64,000 nt of DNA. Origin: Sphingomonas lycopersici (GTDB lineage Bacteria; Pseudomonadota; Alphaproteobacteria; Sphingomonadales; Sphingomonadaceae). The stretch spans positions 248,001-312,000 of the forward strand of contig NZ_JANFAU010000003.1 of NCBI RefSeq assembly GCF_026130605.1, read 5' to 3'. Under the pieces are notes generated by a model that was not told the DNA's origin, searched no databases, and saw nothing but the letters and a program-made list of their open reading frames with translations. The position numbers and the translations under genes are program-made. Shown here one piece after another: positions 43,608-51,427 of this stretch (positions within the stretch are counted from its first letter, which is position 1; every line of letters starts with the position of its first letter).

Positions 43608-45161
43608 ATGCCGGGCCGATCAGCACCCGCACTTGCCAGCACGGACCGCCCTCCCGTCCGCCCCCGAACGAAAACATCGACGCCGGGCGTGCGCGAGATC
43701 GAACTGAAACTGGAGGTTGATCCGGGCGCCGGGCCTTTCAGCGCTACCGATGTCGTCGGCGCACGCGGCAAGACGGTGCATCTCGTCACCACCTATTACG
43801 ACACCACGGACGCGGACGTGCGGCGGGCCGGTTGTTCATTGCGGATCCGGCGCGAGCATGGCGCACGCGCGCAAACGATCAAGGGCGCAAGGGAGCCAGC
43901 ATCGGGGCTCTTCACCCGCACGGAATGGACGCGGCCGGTAACCGGCGATCGCCCGGTCCTTGATGCGACAAGCGGGCCGTTCGGCCCGGCGCTTCGCGCG
44001 ATCGGCGTCAATCGGCTCGACCCGTGCATCGTCACCGATTTTCACCGTATCCGCAGTCTGATCGATCGGGGCGACGGCGAGATCGAGTGGGCGATCGACG
44101 AGGGCGAGATCCGCGCCAGCGGTCATGTCGCACCGCTGCGGGAGATCGAGCTTGAGCTCAAAAGGGGATCGCCCAAGATCCTCTTCGATGTCGCACGCGA
44201 GATCGCTGGCCGGGTGCCCGTCCGTATTGCCGTGCTATCGAAGTCCCAGCGTGGCTACCGCCTGCTCGGCGGCTCGATGTCAACGCCGGCCCATGCCGAG
44301 CCGATCGTGCTCGATCGTGATGACGATGCGCGCGAGGCATTTGCCGCCATCGCCCATTCATGCCTGCGCCAGTTTCGCATCAACGAGACGTTGCTCATCG
44401 AGAGCGGCAATGTCGAAGCGGTGCATCAGGCGCGCGTCGCGTTGCGGCGCCTGCGCACCGCGCTCTGGCTGTTTCGGTCGCTGTTTGCCGATGATCCGCA
44501 AGCCGAAGCGTTCGAGGCCGACCTTCGCTGGCTGACCGGTCGGCTCGGCGAGGTGCGCAATGTCGATGTGATTGTGCCACATGCGCGTGAAGCGGCCGTT
44601 CAACGGCTCCAGCGCGCGCGCGAAGAGGCGATGGCGGTGCTGCGGACCGACCTTGCCTCCACACGCGCGAGGGCGACGATGCTCGATCTCGCCGAATGGC
44701 TGGCGATCGGCGCCTGGCGGATCCGGGCGCCGTCGTCAGGCAATGCGACCGAGAGCGCGACGTCATTTGCGCACGAGGCGTTTCGAAAGCTGCGCAAACG
44801 GCTCAAGCGGCGTGGCAAGGGACTGGCGGCGCTCGGCCCGAAGGAGCGCCACGGCGCGCGTATCACGGTCAAGAAGCTGCGTTATGCGTCCGACTTCTTC
44901 GTCTCGCTATTCCCCGCGCCCGAAGCAACGCGGCGCCATGAGAAATTCATTGCGGCGCTAGGCGTGCTCCAGGACAGTCTGGGCGAGCTCAACGATCTCG
45001 AACTCGAGCGTCGGCTCCTCAAACACGTCTCAGACCCGGGCGAAAAGCGGCGTCGGCATCGCAAGCATCAAAGGAAATTGCTGCGGCGCGCCGAGCGCGG
45101 CTATGAGCAATTGCTCGACGCCGGAAAATTCTGGAGCGTCACCCCGACGTTCGCGGGATAA
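43608..45161 (+). CDS. CYTH-CHAD domain protein (inorganic polyphosphate-related)
   Basis: 517 residues from ATG 43608. The CYTH tunnel domain (about 28-215) starts with the E-x-E-x-K motif at residues 30-34 (REIELKLEV) and continues 'HLVTTYYDTTDADVRRAGCS' and 'SLRIRREHG'. The CHAD domain (about 235-515) has the conserved histidines: 'VEAVHQARVALRRLRTALWL' and 'ITVKKLRYASDFFVSLF'. CHAD binds polyphosphate; CYTH can hydrolyse triphosphate or sense it. It starts 5 bases after the Usp stop. Confidence 0.9.
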   Translation: MPGRSAPALASTDRPPVRPRTKTSTPGVREIELKLEVDPGAGPFSATDVVGARGKTVHLVTTYYDTTDADVRRAGCSLRIRREHGARAQTIKGAREPASGLFTRTEWTRPVTGDRPVLDATSGPFGPALRAIGVNRLDPCIVTDFHRIRSLIDRGDGEIEWAIDEGEIRASGHVAPLREIELELKRGSPKILFDVAREIAGRVPVRIAVLSKSQRGYRLLGGSMSTPAHAEPIVLDRDDDAREAFAAIAHSCLRQFRINETLLIESGNVEAVHQARVALRRLRTALWLFRSLFADDPQAEAFEADLRWLTGRLGEVRNVDVIVPHAREAAVQRLQRAREEAMAVLRTDLASTRARATMLDLAEWLAIGAWRIRAPSSGNATESATSFAHEAFRKLRKRLKRRGKGLAALGPKERHGARITVKKLRYASDFFVSLFPAPEATRRHEKFIAALGVLQDSLGELNDLELERRLLKHVSDPGEKRRRHRKHQRKLLRRAERGYEQLLDAGKFWSVTPTFAG

Positions 45162-45193
45162 TTGCCGCCCTGCCCCCGTTCGCCACTTGGTCA

Positions 45194-46564
45194 TCACTGG
45201 TGCCGCCAACGCGCGGCGCTGGCGACGAGCTGCCAAGGCACAGCGTCGACAATCGTGGCGATCGAAGCGATCCCCATGACGACGGCGGCGGCAATCGTCA
45301 GCCAGATCAATGTCCGCGACGGAATGAAATCGCCCATCACCGCTTTGCGAGTGACGAGCACGACCAGCGCGACGAGCAGCGGCACCGCGACCATCCCGTT
45401 GGCGACGGCGCTCCAGACGAGCGCGCGCATCGGGTTGATCGGAAGATATTGGAGAATGAGTGCGAGGAGGACGCTGATCGCGATCACGCCGTAGAACGCC
45501 CGCGCGTCGCCCGCGCGCCGCTCAAGGCCCCAATTCCACCCCATCGCCTCGCACAGCGCATATCCGCCTGACCCTGCGAGCACCGGCACGCCGATCATTC
45601 CGACGCCAAGGATACCGAGCGCGAAGACGGTTTCAGCAAAAGGCCCGGCGAGCGGACGAAGCGCGCTTGCCGCCTCGGCCGCGGTGTCGATTTGCGTGAT
45701 GCCGGCGGGATGCAGGGTGACGGCGGTAGCGAGAATGATGAAATAGGATGTGGCGTCCGAATAGAGCATGCCGCTCCACGTATCCCAGCGGATCCGCGCC
45801 AGTTCGGCCGGCGCCTGATGAGGCTCATCAAGCAACGGCGCGCCTGCGCGCATATCCTCGACCTCCTCGGACGCCTGCCAGAAGAAGAGATACGGACTGA
45901 TCGTCGTCCCGAAGATGCCGACGATCATCATCGCGGCCGTGCCGTCGAGGCCGACATGCGGCAGCAGCGTCTCGCGCACCGCCGCACCCCAATCGACATG
46001 CACGACGAACAGCACGGCAACATAAGCGAGCAGCGAAAATGTCAGCCATTTCAGATAAAAGACATAGCGATGATAAGGCACGAGCACCTGCAGGAGGAGG
46101 GTTGCGGTAACGAATAGCGCGGTCATGAGATGGCGGTCGAAGCCGAGCACGAGCTCGGCCGCCTCCCCCATTGCGGCAACGTCCGCGGCGATGTTGAAGA
46201 TGTTCGCCATGAGCAGCAGCAGGACAAGGGCCTGGAGGACGAAGGGCGGAAAGACGCGCCGGATATTGGCGGCGAGGCCCATGCCGGTGACCCGCCCAAG
46301 CCGCGCGGTCAGTTCCTGCACCGCCGACATCAGCGGATAGGCCAGCGGCATGGTCCAGAGCAGGCCGAAGCCGAATGCGGCGCCGGCTTGCGAATAAGTG
46401 GCGATACCGCTGGGGTCGTCGTCCGCGACCCCGGTGATGAGCCCCGGCCCGAGCGAACTTAGGGGATGGCGAAGCCATGGATGCCGCTCGAACAGCCGGT
46501 CACGCCGTCGGCCCGCGCTTTTATCGCGATCGGAAAGGTCGTGTTCGCCAAGTGGCCGGGACAT
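45194..46564 (-). CDS. Nramp-family divalent metal transporter with atypical metal site
   Basis: 456 residues from ATG 46562-46564; a TTG 87 bases upstream would overlap the neighbouring gene. About eleven spans. The TM1 motif reads 'VADDDPSGIATYSQAGAAFG': D50-P51 are kept but the canonical asparagine of D-P-G-N is lacking. The TM6 region reads 'GIFGTTISPYLFFWQASEEV', without the M-P-H of Mn/Fe Nramps. This clade is widespread in proteobacteria; its substrate may not be Mn2+ or Fe2+. Confidence 0.75.
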   Translation of the reverse strand: MSRPLGEHDLSDRDKSAGRRRDRLFERHPWLRHPLSSLGPGLITGVADDDPSGIATYSQAGAAFGFGLLWTMPLAYPLMSAVQELTARLGRVTGMGLAANIRRVFPPFVLQALVLLLLMANIFNIAADVAAMGEAAELVLGFDRHLMTALFVTATLLLQVLVPYHRYVFYLKWLTFSLLAYVAVLFVVHVDWGAAVRETLLPHVGLDGTAAMMIVGIFGTTISPYLFFWQASEEVEDMRAGAPLLDEPHQAPAELARIRWDTWSGMLYSDATSYFIILATAVTLHPAGITQIDTAAEAASALRPLAGPFAETVFALGILGVGMIGVPVLAGSGGYALCEAMGWNWGLERRAGDARAFYGVIAISVLLALILQYLPINPMRALVWSAVANGMVAVPLLVALVVLVTRKAVMGDFIPSRTLIWLTIAAAVVMGIASIATIVDAVPWQLVASAARWRHQ

Positions 46565-46640
46565 AAGATCATTTCCGTCTGGGCTTGAGAGCAACGCGCC
46601 TGTTGTTGCATGCTGATCGGCCGGTTCGCGGGGCGTCCGC

Positions 46641-47294
46641 TCAGGCTTCAAATCCAGTCATCGTCGGCCGCTCTCCCGCGAGCGTCGCACAGGTCTCGGC
46701 AGCGGCTTGCCGGACGCGCTGAAGCTTTTCGGCAGCGGCGGCGGCGGGCATGTTGGCGACGACCTCGTCGAGCATGACGTGCCGGCTCTGCTTCATGCCG
46801 AACCCGCGCCAGAGATAGACGTCGAAGATCTCACGCAAGGCGAGAATCTGGCTTCGCTCATGAAGCCATGCCATCGGCGTTCCGGAGGTGCTGAACGACA
46901 GGAGCGGCTTGCCGACGAGCGGCGGCTGGCCGGCCTCATCGCGAAAGCGGTGGAACGAATAGTTCGCACCGAGCACCCGGTCGACATAGCCTTTGAGGAT
47001 CGCCGGCGGCAGGCCGTACCAGATCGGATAGACCAAAACGAGGATGTCGGCCTGGCGCGCGAATTCGAGCTCGGCTGCTACATCGGCCGAGGGTGCCCAA
47101 TGCGGTGCATCGGGCCGCTCATCGGCCTTGAGCACGGGATCAAAGCCAATGCCATAGAGATCGCGCACGATCGCGTGCTGGCCGGCCTGGCTGACCGTAT
47201 CGACATAAGCGTCGACCACGGCATGCCCGAACCCGCCGGGAGCCGGGCTCGCGCAAACGACGAGGTGGCGGATGGCTGTTCTTGCGTCGGTCAC
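46641..47294 (-). CDS. Flavodoxin-fold NAD(P)H quinone oxidoreductase, copy 2
   Basis: 217 residues if started at the GTG 47292-47294 (MTDARTAIRHLVVCASPAPG), which follows AGAAGGGCAG. Motifs: 'RDLYGIGFDPVLKADERPDA', 'LVLVYPIWYGLPPAILKGYV', 'LLSFSTSGTPMAWLHERSQ'. It is clearly paralogous to the enzyme at 25597. It is probably FMN-dependent. Divergent from the MBL gene. Confidence 0.8.
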   Translation of the reverse strand: MTDARTAIRHLVVCASPAPGGFGHAVVDAYVDTVSQAGQHAIVRDLYGIGFDPVLKADERPDAPHWAPSADVAAELEFARQADILVLVYPIWYGLPPAILKGYVDRVLGANYSFHRFRDEAGQPPLVGKPLLSFSTSGTPMAWLHERSQILALREIFDVYLWRGFGMKQSRHVMLDEVVANMPAAAAAEKLQRVRQAAAETCATLAGERPTMTGFEA

Positions 47295-47420
47295 GATCTG
47301 CCCTTCTCGGCTTAGGATTGATCCGTTCTTCATCCCGCACCCGTCGTCGGGCCGCCATGAGGGGATGTACTTAGGCGCCTCGTGCCTCGCCCGGGATCGG
47401 GTCGGTGTCACGACGGCGTT

Positions 47421-47433
47421 AGGAACAATACGG
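47421..47433. promoter_or_regulatory. Candidate FixJ-type site, CCGTATTGTTCCT (minus strand)
   Basis: AGGAACAATACGG on the plus strand, 61 bases upstream of the MBL start. Nearly identical in its GGAAYRATACGGATTC stretch to the site at 16068. A weaker match, GGGGATGTACTTAG (47361-47374), lies 67 bases upstream of the divergent oxidoreductase. Confidence 0.4.
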
Positions 47434-47493
47434 ATTCAAGCCGGGCACTTGCGGCTGCATCGAATGGACGAGCTCAGCGGAGACCTGGTTCCC

Positions 47494-49116
47494 ATGTCGA
47501 TCGAACTTATCTTTCATGGCGCCGCGGGCGCGGTCACCGGATCCTGCATGGAATTGCGTGGGCCGCGGCATCGGGTGCTGATCGATTGCGGCCTGTTCCA
47601 GGGCTCGCGGACACTCGAAGCGCTCAATTTCCAGCCGCTCCCCTTCGATCCGCATAGCCTCGACCTCGTCGTCCTGACGCATGCGCATCTCGATCATGCG
47701 GGCCGGCTTCCCTCGCTGGTTCAGCATGGGCTCAGCGGGCCGGTCATATGCCTGCCGCCCAATCGGCAGCTGCTTGGGCCGATGCTGAACGATGCCGCCA
47801 AGCTCCAGGCCGCGGATGCCGAACGCCGCAACGATCGCCCCGACCGCGCGGGCCGCAAACCATTCGAGCCGCTTTACGATTTCCAGGATGTGGCGCGGCT
47901 CATCGGGCGGCTCGACACGGTACGCGCGGGCAAATGGATCGAGCCGCTGCAGGGGCTCCGCCTGCGCTTGTGGGACGCACACCACATTCTCGGCGCCGCC
48001 TCGGTTGAACTCAATCTCGACGGCCAATCCCTGCTCTTCTCGGGCGATATCGGCGATGGCGCGACTCATCTCGCCGATCCCCCATCGCCCGAGGGCGGCT
48101 GGGATCATGTCATCTGCGAAGCGACCTATGGCGATCGCTACCGCGAGGTGCCGGCGCCCGACGATCGCCGCAAGCAGCTCGCCCAGGCCGTGAAGACGGC
48201 GCTCGCGCGCGGCGGCAACCTGATCATTCCCGCCTTCGCGCTTGAGCGTACGCAGATATTGATCGAGGATCTTGTGGCCTTGTTCGACGCGCACAAGCTC
48301 GAGCCGGTTTCGGTGTACGTCGACGCGCCGCTGGCGGATAAGGTAACCGAGGCCTATCGCCGCTTCGACATTCCGCAACGCCGCGGCCCGTCGCCCTTCG
48401 ATCATCCCAGGATCCGTTTCGTCCGGAGCATCGAGCAGTCCAAAGCGTTGAACCGAATTTCCGGGGCGATCATTCTCGCCGGCTCGGGCATGTGCACCGG
48501 CGGGCGCGTCCGCTACCATTTGCTCCGCAATCTGCCGCGCGCGGACTCGACGGTGTTGTTCGTCGGCTATCAGGCGCGCGGTACCCTGGGCGCCGTTCTC
48601 CAGGGCGGCGCGAAGCTGGTGCGGATATCAGGCGCCGACGTGAGAGTGCGCGCCGAGATTGCCTCGCTCGATACCTATTCGGCGCATGCCGACCATGCGG
48701 GCCTGATGCGCTGGATTGCGGCGCGGTCGCCGATCAACGGCAGTTTGTTCCTCGACCATGGCGAGCCGCCCGCCCTCGCCCGGCTGGCCGCGGATGTCGC
48801 GGCGCTTCCCGGCATCCCCAGGCCGGTCATTCCATCGCTTGGTGAGCGTTTCCGGCTTGAGCCACGAACCGCGTGCAGCGTCGCCGGGGAAGCGCGCAGT
48901 GATGCGATCCGGCTGGTCGGCGGAGAGGACTGGCATAGCCGCGCTGCGCGGCTGCGCGAGCTTCTCGACGCCCGCCTTGCCCGACTGCCGTCCGACGCTG
49001 CGCGCGCCGATGCGTTGGAGGCGATTGTCCGTGCAGTCGAAGCGCTGCCCGTGCAGGAATTGGCTGGCCCAGGCGCGGAACACGTTGCGGCCTCCGCGAT
49101 GCTCGCAGCGTCCTGA
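47494..49116 (+). CDS. Beta-CASP metallo-beta-lactamase-fold RNase-like protein
   Basis: 540 residues from ATG 47494. MBL motif H63-x-H65-x-D67-H68 ('VVLTHAHLDHAGRLPSL'), then the beta-CASP region ('FSGDIGDGATHLADPPSPEG', 'YGDRYREV', 'ERTQILIEDLVALFD', 'ILAGSGMCTGGRVRYHL') and 'TYSAHADHAGLMRWI'. This is the YSH1/CPSF73-like bacterial group found in low-oxygen and stress clusters, acting on RNA. The C-terminal 100 residues are extra. An ATG 30 bases upstream is a less likely start. Confidence 0.85.
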   Translation: MSIELIFHGAAGAVTGSCMELRGPRHRVLIDCGLFQGSRTLEALNFQPLPFDPHSLDLVVLTHAHLDHAGRLPSLVQHGLSGPVICLPPNRQLLGPMLNDAAKLQAADAERRNDRPDRAGRKPFEPLYDFQDVARLIGRLDTVRAGKWIEPLQGLRLRLWDAHHILGAASVELNLDGQSLLFSGDIGDGATHLADPPSPEGGWDHVICEATYGDRYREVPAPDDRRKQLAQAVKTALARGGNLIIPAFALERTQILIEDLVALFDAHKLEPVSVYVDAPLADKVTEAYRRFDIPQRRGPSPFDHPRIRFVRSIEQSKALNRISGAIILAGSGMCTGGRVRYHLLRNLPRADSTVLFVGYQARGTLGAVLQGGAKLVRISGADVRVRAEIASLDTYSAHADHAGLMRWIAARSPINGSLFLDHGEPPALARLAADVAALPGIPRPVIPSLGERFRLEPRTACSVAGEARSDAIRLVGGEDWHSRAARLRELLDARLARLPSDAARADALEAIVRAVEALPVQELAGPGAEHVAASAMLAAS

Positions 49117-49118
49117 CG

Positions 49119-49138
49119 GATACGGGCAATTGCGTATC
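49119..49138. promoter_or_regulatory. Inverted repeat GATACG-N8-CGTATC upstream of a Usp gene
   Basis: 6-base perfect arms around GGCAATTG, 67 bases before the Usp start at 49205. It could be an operator. It has the CGTA core but no CCC partner. Confidence 0.3.
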
Positions 49139-49204
49139 GGCGCGAGCATCGCGGTGCAGCATTATACCCCCAGCCCTTCCATTCCGATCAAAGGCGCCGT
49201 TGCG

Positions 49205-50017
49205 ATGAAGAATATCCTGCTCCTCGTTCACGATGACGATGGCCAGGAAGCCCGGCTATCTGCCGCACTTGCCGTCCGCGCCGCGCTTGATGGGCATCTG
49301 GTGTGCCTTGATGTCATCGTCACGTCCGACGGCTTTTACCGCATGGGCGGCGGACCGATCGGCATGCTGGTGCTCGAAGAGCGGCAGAATGAGGGGCGCC
49401 ACAACAAGGCGGCGGTCCAGGCAAGGCTGCTCGCTGACAATATTCCCTTTTCCTGGAACGATGCCATCGGTGAGCTCGATACGATGCTGATCGACGCGGC
49501 GGGGCTCGCCGACCTCGTCGTTCTCAACAGCTATCTCTCCGATGATATCGCCGACCCCGACATGGCGGCGAAGATCCGGACAATATTGCGCCATGTGTCG
49601 ACGCCGATCCTTGCGGTGCCGCGACATCTCAAGGCGTTTGAGGCGACCGGCAAGGCAGTGGTGCTGTGGGACGGCTCGGCCGACGCGGAGGCAGCGTTGC
49701 GCGCTGCCGTCCCGCTTCTCGCGCGCGCCCGCGAGGTCACGATCCTTTATGCCGATGACCGATCGCTTGGGGCCTCGTTGAACGACGCGACCAGCTACCT
49801 GCTCCATCAGGATATCATCGCGCATGCCGTTCGCCACGAGATTACCGGCAACGACGCGGCGCTATCGATAGAGCATTATCTGCAGCGTCACGAGCCCGAT
49901 TATGTGGTGATGGGAGCATTTGGCCACGCGCGTGTCCATGCCGTGTTTTTTGGCAGCGTTACCCGCCACCTGCTCACCGCGAGCAGCACCCCGCTCCTGC
50001 TTGCCCGGCGGGCCTGA
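49205..50017 (+). CDS. Universal stress protein, two Usp domains
   Basis: 270 residues, beginning MKNILLLVHDDDGQEARLSA. Domain 2: 'KAVVLWDGSADAEAALRAAV' and 'DYVVMGAFGHARVHAVFFGS' then VTRH. The first 60 bases, including the leader AAAGGC(G/A)CCGTT(G/A)CG, closely match those of the next Usp gene, a recent duplication. The ribosome site is weak (AAAGG, far). Confidence 0.85.
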   Translation: MKNILLLVHDDDGQEARLSAALAVRAALDGHLVCLDVIVTSDGFYRMGGGPIGMLVLEERQNEGRHNKAAVQARLLADNIPFSWNDAIGELDTMLIDAAGLADLVVLNSYLSDDIADPDMAAKIRTILRHVSTPILAVPRHLKAFEATGKAVVLWDGSADAEAALRAAVPLLARAREVTILYADDRSLGASLNDATSYLLHQDIIAHAVRHEITGNDAALSIEHYLQRHEPDYVVMGAFGHARVHAVFFGSVTRHLLTASSTPLLLARRA

Positions 50018-50165
50018 GAGGCGATGACGCCCATGCTCCGGCTTATGCTCACAAGCAATGGCAAGGCCCGGGCCGCCCGTGCCGCAATCTCGCGAACACC
50101 GGGCACAATTTCCCCGATCCGGCACGAACAGTGCGGCATCTTTGACCAGGAAAGGCACCGTTACG

Positions 50166-50975
50166 ATGAAGAACATTCTCCTTCTCGTCCATGACGACAT
50201 CGGCCAGGAGAGCCGCCTCCAGGCGGCCCTCGATCTCGCCCGTGCCGTGGACGGACACCTCACCTGCCTCGATGTCCTGTATATCCCGCCGGCGGTTGGC
50301 GGTGCCGGCATGTATGACAATTCCTACATGATCGGCACGTTGGTCGAGCGGGAGGCGGAGCGCGAGACCGAAAACAAGCGCAAGCTCGGAGCGCGGCTCG
50401 CCGCTGAGGACGTGCCGTGGAACTGGATCGACGCCAGCGGGGATATCCCCTCCTATCTGAAGGAAGCGGCGGAACTCGCTGACGTCATCGTGGTCAATCG
50501 GCAGATCGGTGGCTTCTGGTTTCCCGATGCGCCAAATGATGCGGCCGATCTGATTGTCCGTTCGGGCAAGCCGATCCTCGCCGTGCCGGCCGAATGTCAG
50601 CGCCTCGACCTCGATAGCGGGTTCGTCGCCTGGGATGGATCGCCGTGCGCGGCGAGCGCGTTACGCGCCGCGGTGCCGTTGCTGCAGCAAACCGGCGAGG
50701 TCACGATTTTCGAAGTGCAGGATGGATCGGTCACCACGCCCGCGGAGGATGCAGCGAGCTATCTGTCGCGGCATAACGTTCATGCGCAGATCCGGCGTAT
50801 CGGCGCGATGGATGGCGGCGCCGGCGGAACCTTGCTGGCGGAGGCAAATTCCGGGTTGTTCGGCTATGCGGTGATGGGCGGATATGGCCATTGGCGGGTC
50901 GTCGAAGCGATGTTCGGCGGGGTCACCCGCTCGATGCTGAGCAAGAGCGCAATCCCGGTCTTCCTCGCGCATTGA
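50166..50975 (+). CDS. Universal stress protein, two Usp domains
   Basis: 269 residues beginning MKNILLLVHDDIGQESRLQA. Domain 2: 'SGFVAWDGSPCAASALRAAV' and 'GYAVMGGYGHWRVVEAMFGG' then VTRS. A tandem paralog of the gene at 49205. The leader has AGGAAAGG. A helical insert (LVEREAERETENKRKLGARL) occurs in domain 1. Confidence 0.85.
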   Translation: MKNILLLVHDDIGQESRLQAALDLARAVDGHLTCLDVLYIPPAVGGAGMYDNSYMIGTLVEREAERETENKRKLGARLAAEDVPWNWIDASGDIPSYLKEAAELADVIVVNRQIGGFWFPDAPNDAADLIVRSGKPILAVPAECQRLDLDSGFVAWDGSPCAASALRAAVPLLQQTGEVTIFEVQDGSVTTPAEDAASYLSRHNVHAQIRRIGAMDGGAGGTLLAEANSGLFGYAVMGGYGHWRVVEAMFGGVTRSMLSKSAIPVFLAH

Positions 50976-50995
50976 TCGCCCAGGTGCGGAAAGGC

Positions 50996-51199
50996 TCAGA
51001 CGCCCGAGCCTTCCGCATCACGCAACGCCTGGGCGATGATCGCAGCCATCGCTTCTTCAGCGCGGGTCCGGATTGTCGCTTCGGGCGAGGCCAGGTCATG
51101 CCGCACCCATTGCGGTGCGCGCTCGACCGCGGTGAGAATGATCGGCTGAATATCGTCCATAGCGGGCGCATTGCCGATGATGGGCGATGCGCGCAACAT
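50996..51199 (-). CDS. Small conserved sphingomonad-type protein, 67 aa (DUF6771-like)
   Basis: ATG 51197-51199 follows a strong GGAGGTG. The sequence 'PIILTAVERAPQWVRHDLAS' and 'TRAEEAMAAIIAQALRDAEG' resembles a family of small helical proteins common in sphingomonads, which I recall as DUF6771. Function unknown. Convergent with the Usp gene. The following 230 bases to 51427 contain no supported gene. Confidence 0.6.
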   Translation of the reverse strand: MLRASPIIGNAPAMDDIQPIILTAVERAPQWVRHDLASPEATIRTRAEEAMAAIIAQALRDAEGSGV

Positions 51200-51427
51200 T
51201 GCAGATCACACCTCCGCCATGGAAAGCGGGCGCCCACACGTGCACAGCGATCCGCGATTTCCCTTCTCCAATAGAAATGAGCGCCGGCTGGAACGGGCAG
51301 CTCGAGCCGGGTCCGCTACCGCGCACGTATAGCGCTCGATCGTGCGATGTCCGGTCGGGCTGTGGCTATCGCTGGGGCGTGATCGCTGACGAGCGTCAGG
51401 GGACCAGCCTGTCCCCGGCGCCTCCCG

